Part shown: in pieces, positions 36,223 to 46,306 of the stretch
Layout of the letters: each line of letters begins with the position of its first letter
How positions within the stretch are numbered: the stretch's first letter is position 1
NCBI RefSeq assembly: GCF_003570725.1
Contig: NZ_QWVS01000002.1
Location: forward strand, 372,001 to 436,000
Reading direction: 5' to 3'
Length of the DNA: 64,000 nt
From: Peribacillus asahii
GTDB taxonomy: Bacteria; Bacillota; Bacilli; Bacillales; DSM-1321
The notes under the pieces: generated by a model
What the model was told of the DNA's origin: nothing
Database searches by the model: none
The model's input: only the letters and a program-made list of their open reading frames with translations
Position numbers and translations under genes: made by a program

Positions 36223-37284
36223 TTAAAGAATAATTAACTCTTTTGTCGAATGGGTCAGTGCTTCATTGCTATCTATCGTAATCATCGTATCATCTTCAAT
36301 CCGAACACCGCCAACGCCAGGTAAGTAAATCCCTGGTTCAACCGTGACAATCATTCCTGACTGCAAAATAGTATCTGATTTCATCGATAAAGCTGGACCT
36401 TCATGAACCTCAAGTCCAATTCCGTGCCCAGTTGAATGGCCAAAATATTCACCATACCCTTTTTCTACAATGAAATTTCGAGTTAATGCGTCCGCTTCTT
36501 TACCAGTCATGCCCGGCTTAATGCCAGACATTCCACGAAGTTGCGCTTCTAAAACAATGTCATAAATTTTTACAAGTTCTTCACTCGGCTCACCGACTGC
36601 TACTGTTCGAGTAATATCAGACACATATCCATTATAATATGCCCCATAGTCTAATGTAACAAAGTCGCCTTTTTCAATAATTTTATCTGTAGCTACACCA
36701 TGTGGCAACGCTGAACGGACCCCAGATGCAACAATTGTATCGAAAGAAGACGAAGTAGCTCCTTCTTTTCTCATAAAGAACTCCAACTCATTCGAAACAT
36801 CAAGCTCGGTAATACCCGGACGGATAAAGTCCAAAATATGTGTAAATGCTCGATCTGCAACGCCAGCCGCTTCCTTTAATATCTTAATCTCTGACGGTGT
36901 CTTAATCAAGCGTAAATTCTCAATAATACCCGAGATAGGGACAAGTTTAGCACTAACTGCGTTTTCATAAGTTTTATAAGCTGAAAAAGTAACATACTCT
37001 TGCTCAAAACCAAGCTTTTCAATTTTCATTTCTTTTACTTGCTTAGCTACTTCTTCAATAAGCGTTCCTTTATGTTGAATGATATTATACCCTTGTGCTT
37101 GTTTGCCCGCTTGTTCTACATAACGAAAATCTGTAATGAACTTTGCTTCTTTTAAGGAAACTAAGACAACACCTGCACTTCCTGTAAAACCAGTCATATA
37201 TCGGCGATTATAAGAACTTGTAATGAGTAAACCATCCACATTGACTTTTTCCATAGCCTCACGTAAACGAGTTAGTTTTTCCAT
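36223..37284 (-). CDS. yqhT: M24-family Xaa-Pro aminopeptidase YqhT
   Basis: 353 aa. N-terminal creatinase-like domain, then a pita-bread metallopeptidase domain with metal ligands in [33 protein letters not shown] and VRIEDD. Cleaves N-terminal residues before proline. Its start is adjacent to the aroQ stop; conserved position before efp. Confidence 0.93.
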   Translation of the reverse strand: MEKLTRLREAMEKVNVDGLLITSSYNRRYMTGFTGSAGVVLVSLKEAKFITDFRYVEQAGKQAQGYNIIQHKGTLIEEVAKQVKEMKIEKLGFEQEYVTFSAYKTYENAVSAKLVPISGIIENLRLIKTPSEIKILKEAAGVADRAFTHILDFIRPGITELDVSNELEFFMRKEGATSSSFDTIVASGVRSALPHGVATDKIIEKGDFVTLDYGAYYNGYVSDITRTVAVGEPSEELVKIYDIVLEAQLRGMSGIKPGMTGKEADALTRNFIVEKGYGEYFGHSTGHGIGLEVHEGPALSMKSDTILQSGMIVTVEPGIYLPGVGGVRIEDDTMITIDSNEALTHSTKELIIL

Positions 37285-37731
37285 TTAGCTTCTCCCCTTT
37301 GCAATGTTTACAATTGCCTGCATTGCTAAGTTATATCCTTGTACGCCAAGGCCAACAATTTGCCCAGCTGTAACGGGTGCCGTAACGGATTGATGTCTAA
37401 AACTTTCTCTAGCATGGATATTAGAAATATGTACTTCAACGACAGGAACATCGATACCAGCAATGGCATCTCGAATCGCATAGCTATAATGCGTATAGGC
37501 TCCTGGATTGATAATAATTCCATTGATCCCTTCGTCCTCAGCCCAGTGCAATTTATCAATAATTGCGCCTTCATAATTGGACTGATAACAACTTAATTCA
37601 ACTTGCAAAGCTTCTGCTTGCTTTTGTAAGCCTTCCTCTACATCACGAAGTGTCGCACTTCCATAATGAGCTGGCTCACGCTTTCCTAAGCGATTTAAAT
37701 TCGGTCCATTTATTAATAGAATTCTTGTCAT
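37285..37731 (-). CDS. aroQ: type II 3-dehydroquinate dehydratase
   Basis: 148 aa from ATG 37731 (the open frame extends 13 codons further, but without homology). Third step of the shikimate pathway. Motifs: LLINGPNLNRLGKREP with the catalytic Tyr further on, NPGAYTHYSYAIRDA, and VEVHISNIHARESFR. Known as yqhS in B. subtilis; coupled to yqhT with no gap. Confidence 0.95.
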   Translation of the reverse strand: MTRILLINGPNLNRLGKREPAHYGSATLRDVEEGLQKQAEALQVELSCYQSNYEGAIIDKLHWAEDEGINGIIINPGAYTHYSYAIRDAIAGIDVPVVEVHISNIHARESFRHQSVTAPVTAGQIVGLGVQGYNLAMQAIVNIAKGRS

Positions 37732-37804
37732 GTTCCACACCTGCTTTTTTGAAATGCCGAGCAGTATCATTTTACCATACTTATTTCAGGTGTTCCTCCA
37801 TTTT

Positions 37805-38320
37805 TTAGCTGCTTGACTGAGGTTCAGTTTGTTCACCTTGTTTATTTTGTTCATGCATATATTCTTGATACTCAAAGGAAATAGAATACCCGATAAAGAC
37901 ACCATATAGAGCAAAAATACACATACTTGTAACAATGGAGTCTGAAGACATTTTTGCAACAGATGGTAAATCGTTAAATATCGGTCTAAAAACAAAGAAA
38001 AGAATGACCCACCAAAGAATACCAAATAGTATATAGGCAATCATATTCTTCATTTTCTTAAACAACGCATAGTATATAAAAGCAATGATAATGGATATAA
38101 TCCCAAACAAAAGAACAGTCACTAATGAACCTTGCCATGCCTTCACCCAATGTCGATTCGACCATGATGTTAAAATAAAATTCGGACTAAACTCCATAAA
38201 GTGAAAAAAATGAACCACCATCCCAAGTAAGCTTGCCAATATACCGCCAACCAGCCCGATAATCCATACATCTTTCATAACCGTGCCTTTAGTATAATAT
38301 CGGTTTTTGTTATTTGACAT
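37805..38320 (-). CDS. yqhR: conserved membrane protein YqhR
   Basis: 171 aa from ATG 38320; the ATG five codons upstream is part of the ribosome binding site GGAGGTG. Four membrane helices (about 20-40, 65-90, 95-115, 125-150). Function unknown. Divergent from yqhQ, as in B. subtilis. Confidence 0.83.
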   Translation of the reverse strand: MSNNKNRYYTKGTVMKDVWIIGLVGGILASLLGMVVHFFHFMEFSPNFILTSWSNRHWVKAWQGSLVTVLLFGIISIIIAFIYYALFKKMKNMIAYILFGILWWVILFFVFRPIFNDLPSVAKMSSDSIVTSMCIFALYGVFIGYSISFEYQEYMHEQNKQGEQTEPQSSS

Positions 38321-38497
38321 AAAAAACACCTCCATTACGTAGTATGCCCTCGATTTTTTTGAAATATTTTCTTTTTTTATGTCGAACGCATGAGTTATAC
38401 TAGAGGTTTTTCACTTTTTTCGGTATGATGGAAATATAAAACTTATATTAACAATCACGAACAAACAACGTGAAATTACTGTTAGGTTGGTGTAGAA

Positions 38498-39433
38498 ATG
38501 TCTGAGGTTCAAAAACCAGTTTATGGAGGGCAAGCAGTTGTAGAGGGTGTTATGTTTGGAGGTAAACGTCATACTGTAACCGCTGTTCGCCGCACAGATT
38601 CAACAATTGCGTACTATCATCTACCACGCGAATCAACACCTATGATGAATACCTTAAAGAAAGTACCTTTTGTACGCGGAATTATTGCCCTTATTCAAGC
38701 AAGTTCAACAGGCTCTAAACATTTAAATTTTTCCACTGAGCAATTGGAAAATAATGAAACAGCCAAAAAAACAAAAGAGCCTTCCAAACTAAGCTTATGG
38801 CTAGGGGTCGCGGTTATCGGTGTGCTGTCCTTCTTATTTGGAAAATTATTATTTACGCTCATTCCAGTCTTCCTTGCTGAACTGACAAGACCAATTTTCC
38901 AAAGCGATGTCGAACAAATTATTATAGAAAGCATTTTCAAACTTATATTATTACTCGGTTATATTTATATTGTCTCTATGACCCCTATGATTAAGCGAGT
39001 CTTCCAATATCATGGTGCTGAACACAAAGTTATTAATTGCTTTGAAGCAGGCAAGGAATTAACTATAGCTAATGTTCAAACAAGTTCTCGTCTCCATTAT
39101 CGCTGTGGCAGTAGCTTTATCTTATTCACTGTTATCGTTGGAATGTTTGTCTATTTACTCGTACCAACCGATCCACTATGGGTAAGAGTTGTCAATCGAA
39201 TTCTGCTCATCCCAGTTGTACTTGGAGTAGCTTTTGAAGTATTACAACTGACGAATAAAGTAAGAAACATTCCTTTCCTCCATTTCCTAGGTTATCCTGG
39301 ATTATGGCTTCAGCTGTTAACAACAAAAGAACCAACTGATGATCAAGTAGAAGTCGCTCTCGCCTCATTCAATGAATTATTACGCCTAGAGAGAGAGACC
39401 GAACAAGGTTTAGAATCAAACAACCTTGTCTAG
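38498..39433 (+). CDS. yqhQ: DUF1385 membrane protein YqhQ
   Basis: 311 aa. N-terminal YGGQAVVEGVMFGG and central GAEHKVINCFE are family signatures; about four membrane segments (100-130, 145-160, 205-225, 230-255). Predicted metal-binding membrane enzyme or chaperone of unknown substrate. Confidence 0.9.
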   Translation: MSEVQKPVYGGQAVVEGVMFGGKRHTVTAVRRTDSTIAYYHLPRESTPMMNTLKKVPFVRGIIALIQASSTGSKHLNFSTEQLENNETAKKTKEPSKLSLWLGVAVIGVLSFLFGKLLFTLIPVFLAELTRPIFQSDVEQIIIESIFKLILLLGYIYIVSMTPMIKRVFQYHGAEHKVINCFEAGKELTIANVQTSSRLHYRCGSSFILFTVIVGMFVYLLVPTDPLWVRVVNRILLIPVVLGVAFEVLQLTNKVRNIPFLHFLGYPGLWLQLLTTKEPTDDQVEVALASFNELLRLERETEQGLESNNLV

Positions 39434-39529
39434 AATAAATATATTTAATAATTTATTCTAAAATTTGTAAAAAAACAGTGTTTAAAACAAGCTATATTAG
39501 CTTATGATGCTCATATGGAGGTGTCTTTG

Positions 39530-39907
39530 TTGAATCGTATAGTATCCTGTGTCATTTATGGTGTCATCGCCCTTGGTGTACTCGGTTTAATCAGTCAGCT
39601 TACGACAAACACGATTGGCTTTTTAAAACAACTTGCCATGCTAGCCGTCTTTGCAGGGATTTTTTATCTCATTTTTCGATTAATACAAGGAAAAGCCAAT
39701 CCAAAAGAGCAACGTGCTTTTAGAAAAGCTGTTCGGCAGTCTAAAAAACGAACGAAAGAACGCACAATAAAACCGAAACAAAATAATGTAGCAAAGATGT
39801 CCTCTGCTAAATCACTATATAAACTAAAAGCTCGTAGGAAGTCAGATGTACAATTAACCGTTATTGAAGGCAAAAAAAATAAGAAAAAAAATCGGGTTTC
39901 CTTTTAA
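39530..39907 (+). CDS. yqhP: small membrane protein YqhP (SA1362 family)
   Basis: 125 aa from TTG 39530, six bases after GGAGGTG; the ATG at 39515 overlaps that site. Two N-terminal membrane helices, then a strongly basic tail (RKAVRQSKKRTKERTIKPK). Role unknown. Its stop lies in the terminator. Confidence 0.75.
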   Translation: MNRIVSCVIYGVIALGVLGLISQLTTNTIGFLKQLAMLAVFAGIFYLIFRLIQGKANPKEQRAFRKAVRQSKKRTKERTIKPKQNNVAKMSSAKSLYKLKARRKSDVQLTVIEGKKNKKKNRVSF

Positions 39908-39922
39908 CAGCCCGATTTTTTC
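39889..39922. terminator. bidirectional terminator between yqhP and yqhO
   Basis: AAATCGGG/CCCGATTT with A and T runs on each side, shared by two converging genes. Confidence 0.9.
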
Positions 39923-39928
39923 TTTTCC

Positions 39929-40810
39929 TCAATATTTCCACTTTTTTAAAAATTCAGCTGTATACACTCGACCTCTTTGAATTAGTTCATCCTTCTTTTC
40001 CTCATTCAACTTAAAATCTAAACCAGAGATCCCCTTCATTGGAATAAAGGCAATATTGTCTACATGTTTTTTAGAAATATAACGAGAATCATGAGCATTT
40101 GTCATCGTTTTAAACAAGGCTGTAAACATTTCAACTGGATTATCTACCTCATGAGGCTTCCCCACTTCATCACCTGTTAGCTTCAAACCGACAACCGGTC
40201 TTTCTCTTGTTCCACGATCTGTGTTAAATAACCACATCGGAAAATTACTAAGAACACCGCCGTCGACAAATACATTTGTTTGATTCCCTGTTTTAATTTT
40301 TACAGGTTCAAAGAAATAAGGTACGCTACAACTCATTCGCACCGCTTTTGCAACTGAGAAGGATTGTGATTCAATCCCGTAATGACTTAAATCATTGGGT
40401 AGGACGACTAAACGACCGTTCGTAATGTCTGAAGTGATAATTCGTAAAGAGTTTGGTGGAACGTCTTGAAAAGTGACTACTCCTTTCATCTTAAGTTGCT
40501 CCGCAACCCAAGCTTCTAACGCATCTCCCTTATATAAACCTAACTTCCAATAAAGAAGTAACCATTTAGCAAAGGGAAGTTGTGACCAACCGCGCCGACG
40601 ATCTAACAAATCATCGGTATCTATTTTCCGAAAGAGTTCCTCAATTTGTTTACTTGAATAGCCAGCAACTACTAACGCTGCTATAATCGAGCCTGCACTC
40701 GTTCCAGCTGTTCTTTGAAACGTATATCCTTTCTCTTCTAAAACTTGCAGTCCACCAACTAGACCAAATCCTTTAATACCGCCTCCAGAAAAAACCCCAT
40801 CAATAATCAT
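39929..40810 (-). CDS. yqhO: patatin-like phospholipase YqhO
   Basis: 293 aa. Oxyanion-hole loop GGGIKGFG near residue 8, nucleophile elbow GTSAGS (Ser about 40), and DGGVLSNFP with the catalytic Asp near residue 190. This is the full Ser-Asp dyad of bacterial patatins. Starts near ATG 40810 after GGGGAGGTCAATT. Confidence 0.9.
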   Translation of the reverse strand: MIIDGVFSGGGIKGFGLVGGLQVLEEKGYTFQRTAGTSAGSIIAALVVAGYSSKQIEELFRKIDTDDLLDRRRGWSQLPFAKWLLLYWKLGLYKGDALEAWVAEQLKMKGVVTFQDVPPNSLRIITSDITNGRLVVLPNDLSHYGIESQSFSVAKAVRMSCSVPYFFEPVKIKTGNQTNVFVDGGVLSNFPMWLFNTDRGTRERPVVGLKLTGDEVGKPHEVDNPVEMFTALFKTMTNAHDSRYISKKHVDNIAFIPMKGISGLDFKLNEEKKDELIQRGRVYTAEFLKKWKY

Positions 40811-40987
40811 AATTGACCTCCCCTAGATGCTCTCTACATTTTTAATCTAGGGGGAATGAAATTATGACAGTTTAATACGAGGACAACTAAGTCATAAACG
40901 TTTCAACTAAGCTCACTCATAGGGGACTGAAACCTTTGTTTCTCCTTTGGATGTATTAAATAAAATTGTTAATAAAACGATTGAGGG

Positions 40988-41032
40988 CCCCTGCTCGTGT
41001 GAAGCTGCGTTTTCACACGAGCAGGGATCTTT
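40988..41032. terminator. strong hairpin between MBL gene and yqhO
   Basis: CCTGCTCGTGTGAA/TTCACACGAGCAGG with a 7-nt loop; a T-rich tract follows on the plus strand. Reads as the end of the MBL-fold gene region. Confidence 0.75.
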
Positions 41033-41085
41033 CTTTTATAAGAATAAACTATGTAAAACAAGACTGTAATAAAAAAGCAGTTGAT

Positions 41086-41943
41086 TCAATGGATGTTTTT
41101 ATTAATAAACCTGCCGTAATCCGGAATAGCCATACGATTAAATTCGCGTGCAAGCTTTTGCAAACTTTCTGTTAATAACTCACCAGCCATAGGTAAACCA
41201 TGGCCTGTTATAGCTACAGACGGTTTTAAAGCTTCTAATTTCCTTACAGAATCTCGTGCTGCTGCCCAATCCGGCGTAAAATATCTAGGAGGACCGCTAA
41301 TTTCTTGCTCTTGTGTTAGTACTTTATAAAGAAATTCCTGCCTTACCGTAACAAATGCATCTCCGGCAATTAAAGCCCTATCTTCCTCTCTAAAAAAAGA
41401 TACGTGACCGGGGGTGTGCCCAGGTGTATGAATCCAACGGAATCCAGCCATATAAGGAACACTTCCATCAGCAGGAAGCGCTTCTACTTGATTCCCTAAA
41501 TTAATCGGCTCATTAGGAAACATCGGTGACATTTTAGCAATCATCCCACCCTCTACAGTCGGGTCCGGTTTAGGATAACTCATTTTTCCGGTTAGATAAG
41601 GTAACTCTAATTCATGAGCATATACAGGGACATCCCAATGCTTGACCAACTCAATAATAGCCCCTACATGATCAAAATGACCATGTGTTAGAACAATAGC
41701 TTTAGGCCGGCTATTCTCCCCAAAACGCTCCTCAACCATCTCAATAATTTTATCAGCAGATTCAGGCATCCCCGCATCTACTAATACAAATTCTTTCGTG
41801 TTAGGATGACCAACTAAAATAATATTGACGATTTGCACTGTATAACAAAACAAATCCTGCAACACCTCTATACCAATGCCGCTACCAATTGATGTTGCAG
41901 GAATATATTTATAATCACTTCCGTATGAAAGATTATTCTCCAT
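41086..41943 (-). CDS. metallo-beta-lactamase fold hydrolase
   Basis: 285 aa. The zinc-binding motif LTHGHFDHVG is near residue 86; further ligands are in HTPGHTPGHVSFF (near 175), the Asp of IAGDAF and the His of ITGHGLP. Glyoxalase II-like subgroup; substrate not predictable. Single gene, ATG 41943 after AGGAGTTTTTTC. Confidence 0.85.
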   Translation of the reverse strand: MENNLSYGSDYKYIPATSIGSGIGIEVLQDLFCYTVQIVNIILVGHPNTKEFVLVDAGMPESADKIIEMVEERFGENSRPKAIVLTHGHFDHVGAIIELVKHWDVPVYAHELELPYLTGKMSYPKPDPTVEGGMIAKMSPMFPNEPINLGNQVEALPADGSVPYMAGFRWIHTPGHTPGHVSFFREEDRALIAGDAFVTVRQEFLYKVLTQEQEISGPPRYFTPDWAAARDSVRKLEALKPSVAITGHGLPMAGELLTESLQKLAREFNRMAIPDYGRFINKNIH

Positions 41944-42222
41944 GAAAAAACTCCTTATTATTTAAATTGAAAATCAAGGATAGTTTTTTCACCATGTATT
42001 CTATTTATACACAAGGCTAATCTTACATCTTCATTGCTTTCAAAGCATTTTAAACATCACTACTAATGATAATATCCTCTAAAACATGTATCCCTCATCT
42101 CAATAAATCCACCAAAGCATTTATGAAAATATTTTCTTTCAAATCCCTCTCACTATATCTGCATAAAAAACGCTCTAGCGTCTCAAACTACTAACACTTA
42201 CTTTTTATGGAGGGAAATTATA

Positions 42223-42366
42223 ATGAGTGAAAAATGCTTTTATTGCACAAATGATATTCAAGAAAATGGAATTCATCATGTAACGTTCCACGTTACTGAT
42301 GAACATAGAGATGAAACATTATGCGATGAATGTTATCAAGAATGGCTTCAAGGAATAAAAGGATAA
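42223..42366 (+). CDS. 47-aa CxxC...CxxC micro zinc protein
   Basis: MSEKCFYCTNDI at the start and CDECYQEW near the end give two CxxC pairs 31 residues apart, expected to bind one zinc ion. GGAGGG lies seven bases before the ATG and a terminator follows, so it looks like a complete transcription unit. Unknown function; could be nucleic-acid or protein binding. Confidence 0.75.
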   Translation: MSEKCFYCTNDIQENGIHHVTFHVTDEHRDETLCDECYQEWLQGIKG

Positions 42367-42422
42367 ATCGTCTGTTTCACTTTGTCCACTTAATTTATTA
42401 GGCTAAACTAAAGAATTTTCTT

Positions 42423-42452
42423 AAAGAGTAAACTGCTTTGGTTTACTCTTTT
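42423..42452 (+). terminator. terminator of the micro zinc protein gene
   Basis: AAAGAGTAAAC/GTTTACTCTTT followed by T run. Confidence 0.88.
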
Positions 42453-42500
42453 TCAATTAAGACGAATGATTATACTTCACTTAGGAGGCACTACCTACTT

Positions 42501-42947
42501 ATGAAAACTGTAACATACCAAGGAAAATATTCTGTCGCTGTAAAAGAAGTAGACGATCCAAAAATAACCATTCTCAAGATGTAATCGTAAAAATCACCTC
42601 TTGAATATGTCGAACAAAAATTAAAGCTGCAAGGAGGAACATTCGGGCCTATACAAATCGCCACAAAAGCCGTAAAAAAATGCGGGACTGTACAGCTCAC
42701 AGGAGTTTATGGTGGATTATATAATATGTTTCCATTAGGGCCATTCTTCACTCGAAATATTACATTAAAAATGGGACAAACTCATGCTCGCAGCTATATG
42801 CCAACCCTATATGAACAAATTGTAAAAGGGAAAATTGATCCAACTGCTATTATTACGCATAAGCTTCCACTAGAGGAAGCCGCGCATGGTTACACAATCT
42901 TTAACAATAAACAAGATGATTGTATAAAAGTGATTTTAAAGCCTTAG
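42501..42947 (+). pseudogene. decayed zinc-type alcohol dehydrogenase
   Basis: AGGAGG precedes ATG 42501, which encodes MKTVTYQGKYSVAVKEVDDP, the start of a medium-chain dehydrogenase; a stop follows after 27 codons. The rest of the N-terminal catalytic domain and the Rossmann core are deleted. From about 42600 the C-terminal part resumes (KAVKKCGTVQLTGVYGG, NITLKMGQTHARSYMP, HKLPLEEAAHGYTIF) in another frame to TAG 42947. Confidence 0.85.
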
Positions 42948-42965
42948 GTTAGGTGTTAATACATG

Positions 42966-43006
42966 AAAAAGCCGATTAGAGGGATGTCTCTCTAATCGGC
43001 TTTTTA
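42966..43006. terminator. bidirectional terminator after nrdJ
   Basis: AAAAAGCCGATTAGAG/CTCTAATCGGCTTTTT around an 8-nt loop; serves nrdJ on the minus strand. Confidence 0.93.
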
Positions 43007-43018
43007 CGAATCATATTC

Positions 43019-46000
43019 TTATAGTCCACACTTTAATTGTGCACCACAGTTTGTACATGTATTGCAGCCGCCAATATCTTTTACTTCTCCTTTTCGACAA
43101 ACCGGACAAGTATTGCCCACTTCAGAACCAATTGTTACATTCGTTGAGCGAAGTTCGTTAATTGTATCAACTAATACAACTTTTTTCTCATCTGCAGGTT
43201 TTTCCTCTGTTTGGACTTCTTCATCCAGCTGATTTTCTTCAGCTTTCAGCGTTAATACTTGGCTATCACGGCTGCCATCTACATACACTGTACCGCCTTT
43301 TGCTCCGCCTTTGTATAAGCGCTCATATACTTTTTGTACTTGATCCACTGTATAACCTTTTGGCGCATTCACCGTTTTACTAATTGAGCTGTCAATCCAG
43401 CGTTGAATAATACATTGAACATCCGCATGTGCTTCCGGTGTTAGTTCCATCGCTGAAATAAACCATTTTGGAAGCTCGTTTGCATCCGTTTCTGGATGAC
43501 GATCTAAATATTCTTGAACGATATCTGCTTTTACTTCAATAAACTTCCCTAAACGTCCGCTTCGGAAATAAGTAAATGAGAAGTATGGTTCAAGACCTGT
43601 TGATACTCCGACCATTGTTCCTGTACTACCAGTAGGAGCAACTGTCAATAGATGCGAATTGCGAATACCTGATTCAATAATGCTTTCGCGAATATCTTCT
43701 GGCATCTTCTTCATGAAGCCTGTTTGAGTGAATCGTTTACGTAATTCCATAGTTTCCTCTTCCGTTTCACCAACAAGGAATGGGAAGCTTCCTTTTTCTT
43801 TAGCAAGCTCTACAGAAGCACGGTAAGCAGTCGTTGCAATTGTTTCAAACACTTTATCAACTAATACATTACCTTCTTCAGAACCGTACTCTGTTTCACA
43901 ATAAATAAGTAAGTCATGAAGTCCCATAACACCTAAGCCAACACGTCTTTCACCAAGTGCTTGCTTTTTATTTTCATCAAGGAAATAAGGTGTAGCATTA
44001 ATAACGTTATCTTGCATTCTAACGCCGACTTCAACCGTACGTTTCAGCTTTTCAAAATTCACTGTTTTTGTATCTTTATCTGCCATTTCAGCAAGGTTAA
44101 CCGCTGCTAAGTTACAAACGGAGAATGGCGCTAGTGGTTGTTCCAATTTTGTTATCCTAAAGGCTTTTTATCCCCTAGTTCTTACAGTTGAATTTCTGTA
44201 AGTTCAGCATACATTTTCATTACACACTTAAGGTTTTATTCAGTGTGTAATGTTGCGGTCTCGTGCCCAGATTATAGTCTACCTTTGTAGGATCACCGGG
44301 TATGCGTTGCCCCTGACTAAAGCTTTACCCTCAGCCTTCGGTTCGGATTAGCATCTCAGCCTTCCCGCTTTATCCCGCAATTTTTAACGTGAGGCGAAGT
44401 CCACCACACGGGTTCGTAGCAACAACTTGCTGTCCATACGCTTTAGCGTTTGTCATTTCATTCGCATTATCAATGAAGAAAATCCCTGGTTCTGCTGAAT
44501 ATGTTGCACAAATATTAATTAAGTTCCAAAGCTCTTTAGCGCGAATTTTACGATATACACGTACTTTATGGCCTAACTTTTGCCACTCGCGTACATCGCC
44601 GACATTATGCCATTCTGCGTTGTATTGAGCCATTTCATCTGCATCGTAGCTTTCCACATCTGGGAAACGAAGATCGTAGAAATCATCGTTTTCAACAGCT
44701 TCCATAAATTCATTCGTTAAACAAACGGAAATATTAGCCCCCGTTAAGAACTCAGAATTATGAACGCTGTAATTGCCGCCTGTGCGTAATTTCGTTTCTG
44801 CTTCTTTAATGATTTTCTCGTTAAAACCGCCTAAACCAGGAATTTGTTTATAATTCACAATTCCTTGGTACATCGCTTCTTCTTGTTCTGTTAGCGGTGT
44901 AAATTTCAATTTATCTAACGCATATTTTTTAATCGTTTCGTCCTTTGTGTTTTCCACTAAATAACGAAGAATGCGTGGGTTTTGCATTTTTGAAATAATG
45001 AATTCAATGATATCTGGATGCCAGTCCGAAAGCATAATCATCTGCGCCAATTTGTTATGTTAGTTCGCTAAACTAACGCTCTATGTCACCATAGAGTTCA
45101 GACCATATCTTACATCTAAACTAGATGCCCTCGCACTTCGGAGTCGCTTGACTCCTACTCTACTAACTTCCGCATTTCAGCGTGTTTTCGATGGTCGTTG
45201 AACCTTCTCCATATTAAAGGAGCTTGGCTGCTGATTGTCTTTTTCCACTTGCTGTTTTTAAGCTTTCACGCTTACCGTTTCCAGTTACGTTGTAGCCAGC
45301 AAGTCATGTGGGACGTTTTTAACATCACCAATAAAGAGTTCCCAGCAATTCACGAGGTTTATTTATAGACGAGGCACACTTATGCTACTCTACCACGTCT
45401 TGACCCGCCTTGCTCCACAAGATGCGTCAACTTCGCAATGTCATCTAACCATGATACAGAACCTGATGATTTCCCATTTACACCTTTTGCAAGTGTATTT
45501 CGTGGACGAAGTGTAGAACCATTTGTTCCAACACCACCGCCTCGGCTCATGATTTCCATCACTTGCTTACGGTGCTCAGAAATTCCTTCACGAGAATCCG
45601 GTACAAATGGCATTACGTAACAGTTAAAGTATGTGACATCTGTATCCGCTCCCGCTCCATATAATACACGTCCTGCAGGAACAAAATTTAACTCTTTCAA
45701 TTCACGATAAAATTTCTCAAACCACTCTTGTCTCTTTTCCTCTGTTTCTTCAACAGAAGCTAGGCCTGCAGCATTACGTTTCGCAATTTGCTCATAGAAA
45801 ATTTCAAGTGGTTTCTCAATGACATCTAACGGTCGGTTAACGATGCCTGTTTCCACTTCCTCCGGTTTATCTAACACACCGCGGAATTCTTCTTCCACTA
45901 ACACTCGGGCCTTTTTCGCCTCCCAGTCAATGCTTACGATAAATCCTAAGCCTCGTGCAGGGAATTTAGGATCCTCTTTAATCGTTAACACAACGAAATC

Positions 46001-46186
46001 GCCCTCAGTTAATGTCACTTTCTCTGTGTCCTTAAATGAGTAGCGATCAATCATTACAAGGCGTGAAACCCCTTTATGTGTCATCTTCATATCAGGTGTA
46101 ATCGGGTGAACGGGAGCAAATAAAGAAATATCCTTATTCAACCTTTCGACATTAACCTTTGAAGTGGAATTTAAAACAACCGACAT
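43019..46186 (-). CDS. nrdJ: B12-dependent (class II) ribonucleotide reductase, split by two group I introns
   Basis: Reduces ribonucleotides to deoxyribonucleotides with adenosylcobalamin. Exons on the minus strand: 46186-45392 (265 codons), 45047-44403 (215) and 44143-43019 (374 plus stop). Joined, they give 854 aa, the normal length, with both junctions between codons. Junction 1 gives GGSRRG/AQMIMLSDWH; junction 2 gives ATNPCG/EQPLAPFSVCN, beside the thiyl-radical cysteine. Exon 1 has the YGAGADTD and FNCYVM region. The C-terminus ends in a CPVC...CNTC.NC zinc-type redox tail. Without splicing each exon meets a stop soon after the boundary, so activity depends on RNA splicing. Confidence 0.93.
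44144..44402 (-). ncRNA. group I intron 2 of nrdJ (259 nt, no ORF)
   Basis: 5' exon ends CGTGTGGT and the intron's GCCTCACG pairs with it (U.G at the splice site, one U-U mismatch), closing a 7-nt P1 loop; GAA of exon 3 can pair with TTC before it (P10). The intron ends in G. Perfect hairpins TTACACAC/GTGTGTAA and CTTACAG/CTGTAAG follow a core with GGTAGACTATAATC, the P7-like element. Sub-class not assigned; support for group I is somewhat weaker than for intron 1. Confidence 0.82.
45048..45391 (-). ncRNA. group I intron 1 of nrdJ (344 nt, no ORF)
   Basis: 5' exon AGACGTGGT pairs with GCCTCGTCT in the intron (P1, U.G at the splice site, one U-U mismatch); exon 2 GCGC pairs with GTGT just before it (P10). 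Conserved core: AATTGCTGGGAACT (P), AATCAGCAGCCAAGCTCC (Q/R), AAGGTTCAACGACCATCG (R/S, guanosine-binding P7). Peripheral hairpins GGAGTC/GACTCC and CTCTATG-GTGA-CATAGAG with a GNRA-type loop. The last intron base is G. This is textbook group I. Confidence 0.93.
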
Positions 46187-46306
46187 ATTGTCCTCTCCTT
46201 ATTATTACAAATTCTTGAACCTCTTCTTGCTGTAGAAATGTGTATGTAGCCCATACATTGCCGTTTCATTAAGCAGTAATATAAATCTATCATACGCATT
46301 CTTTTT

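Noticed and set aside
43019-46186. nrdJ as a gene broken by frameshifts or an assembly fault
   Set aside because: The two inserted segments leave the frame and conserved motifs exactly intact when removed, and carry group I splice-site features; random errors would not.
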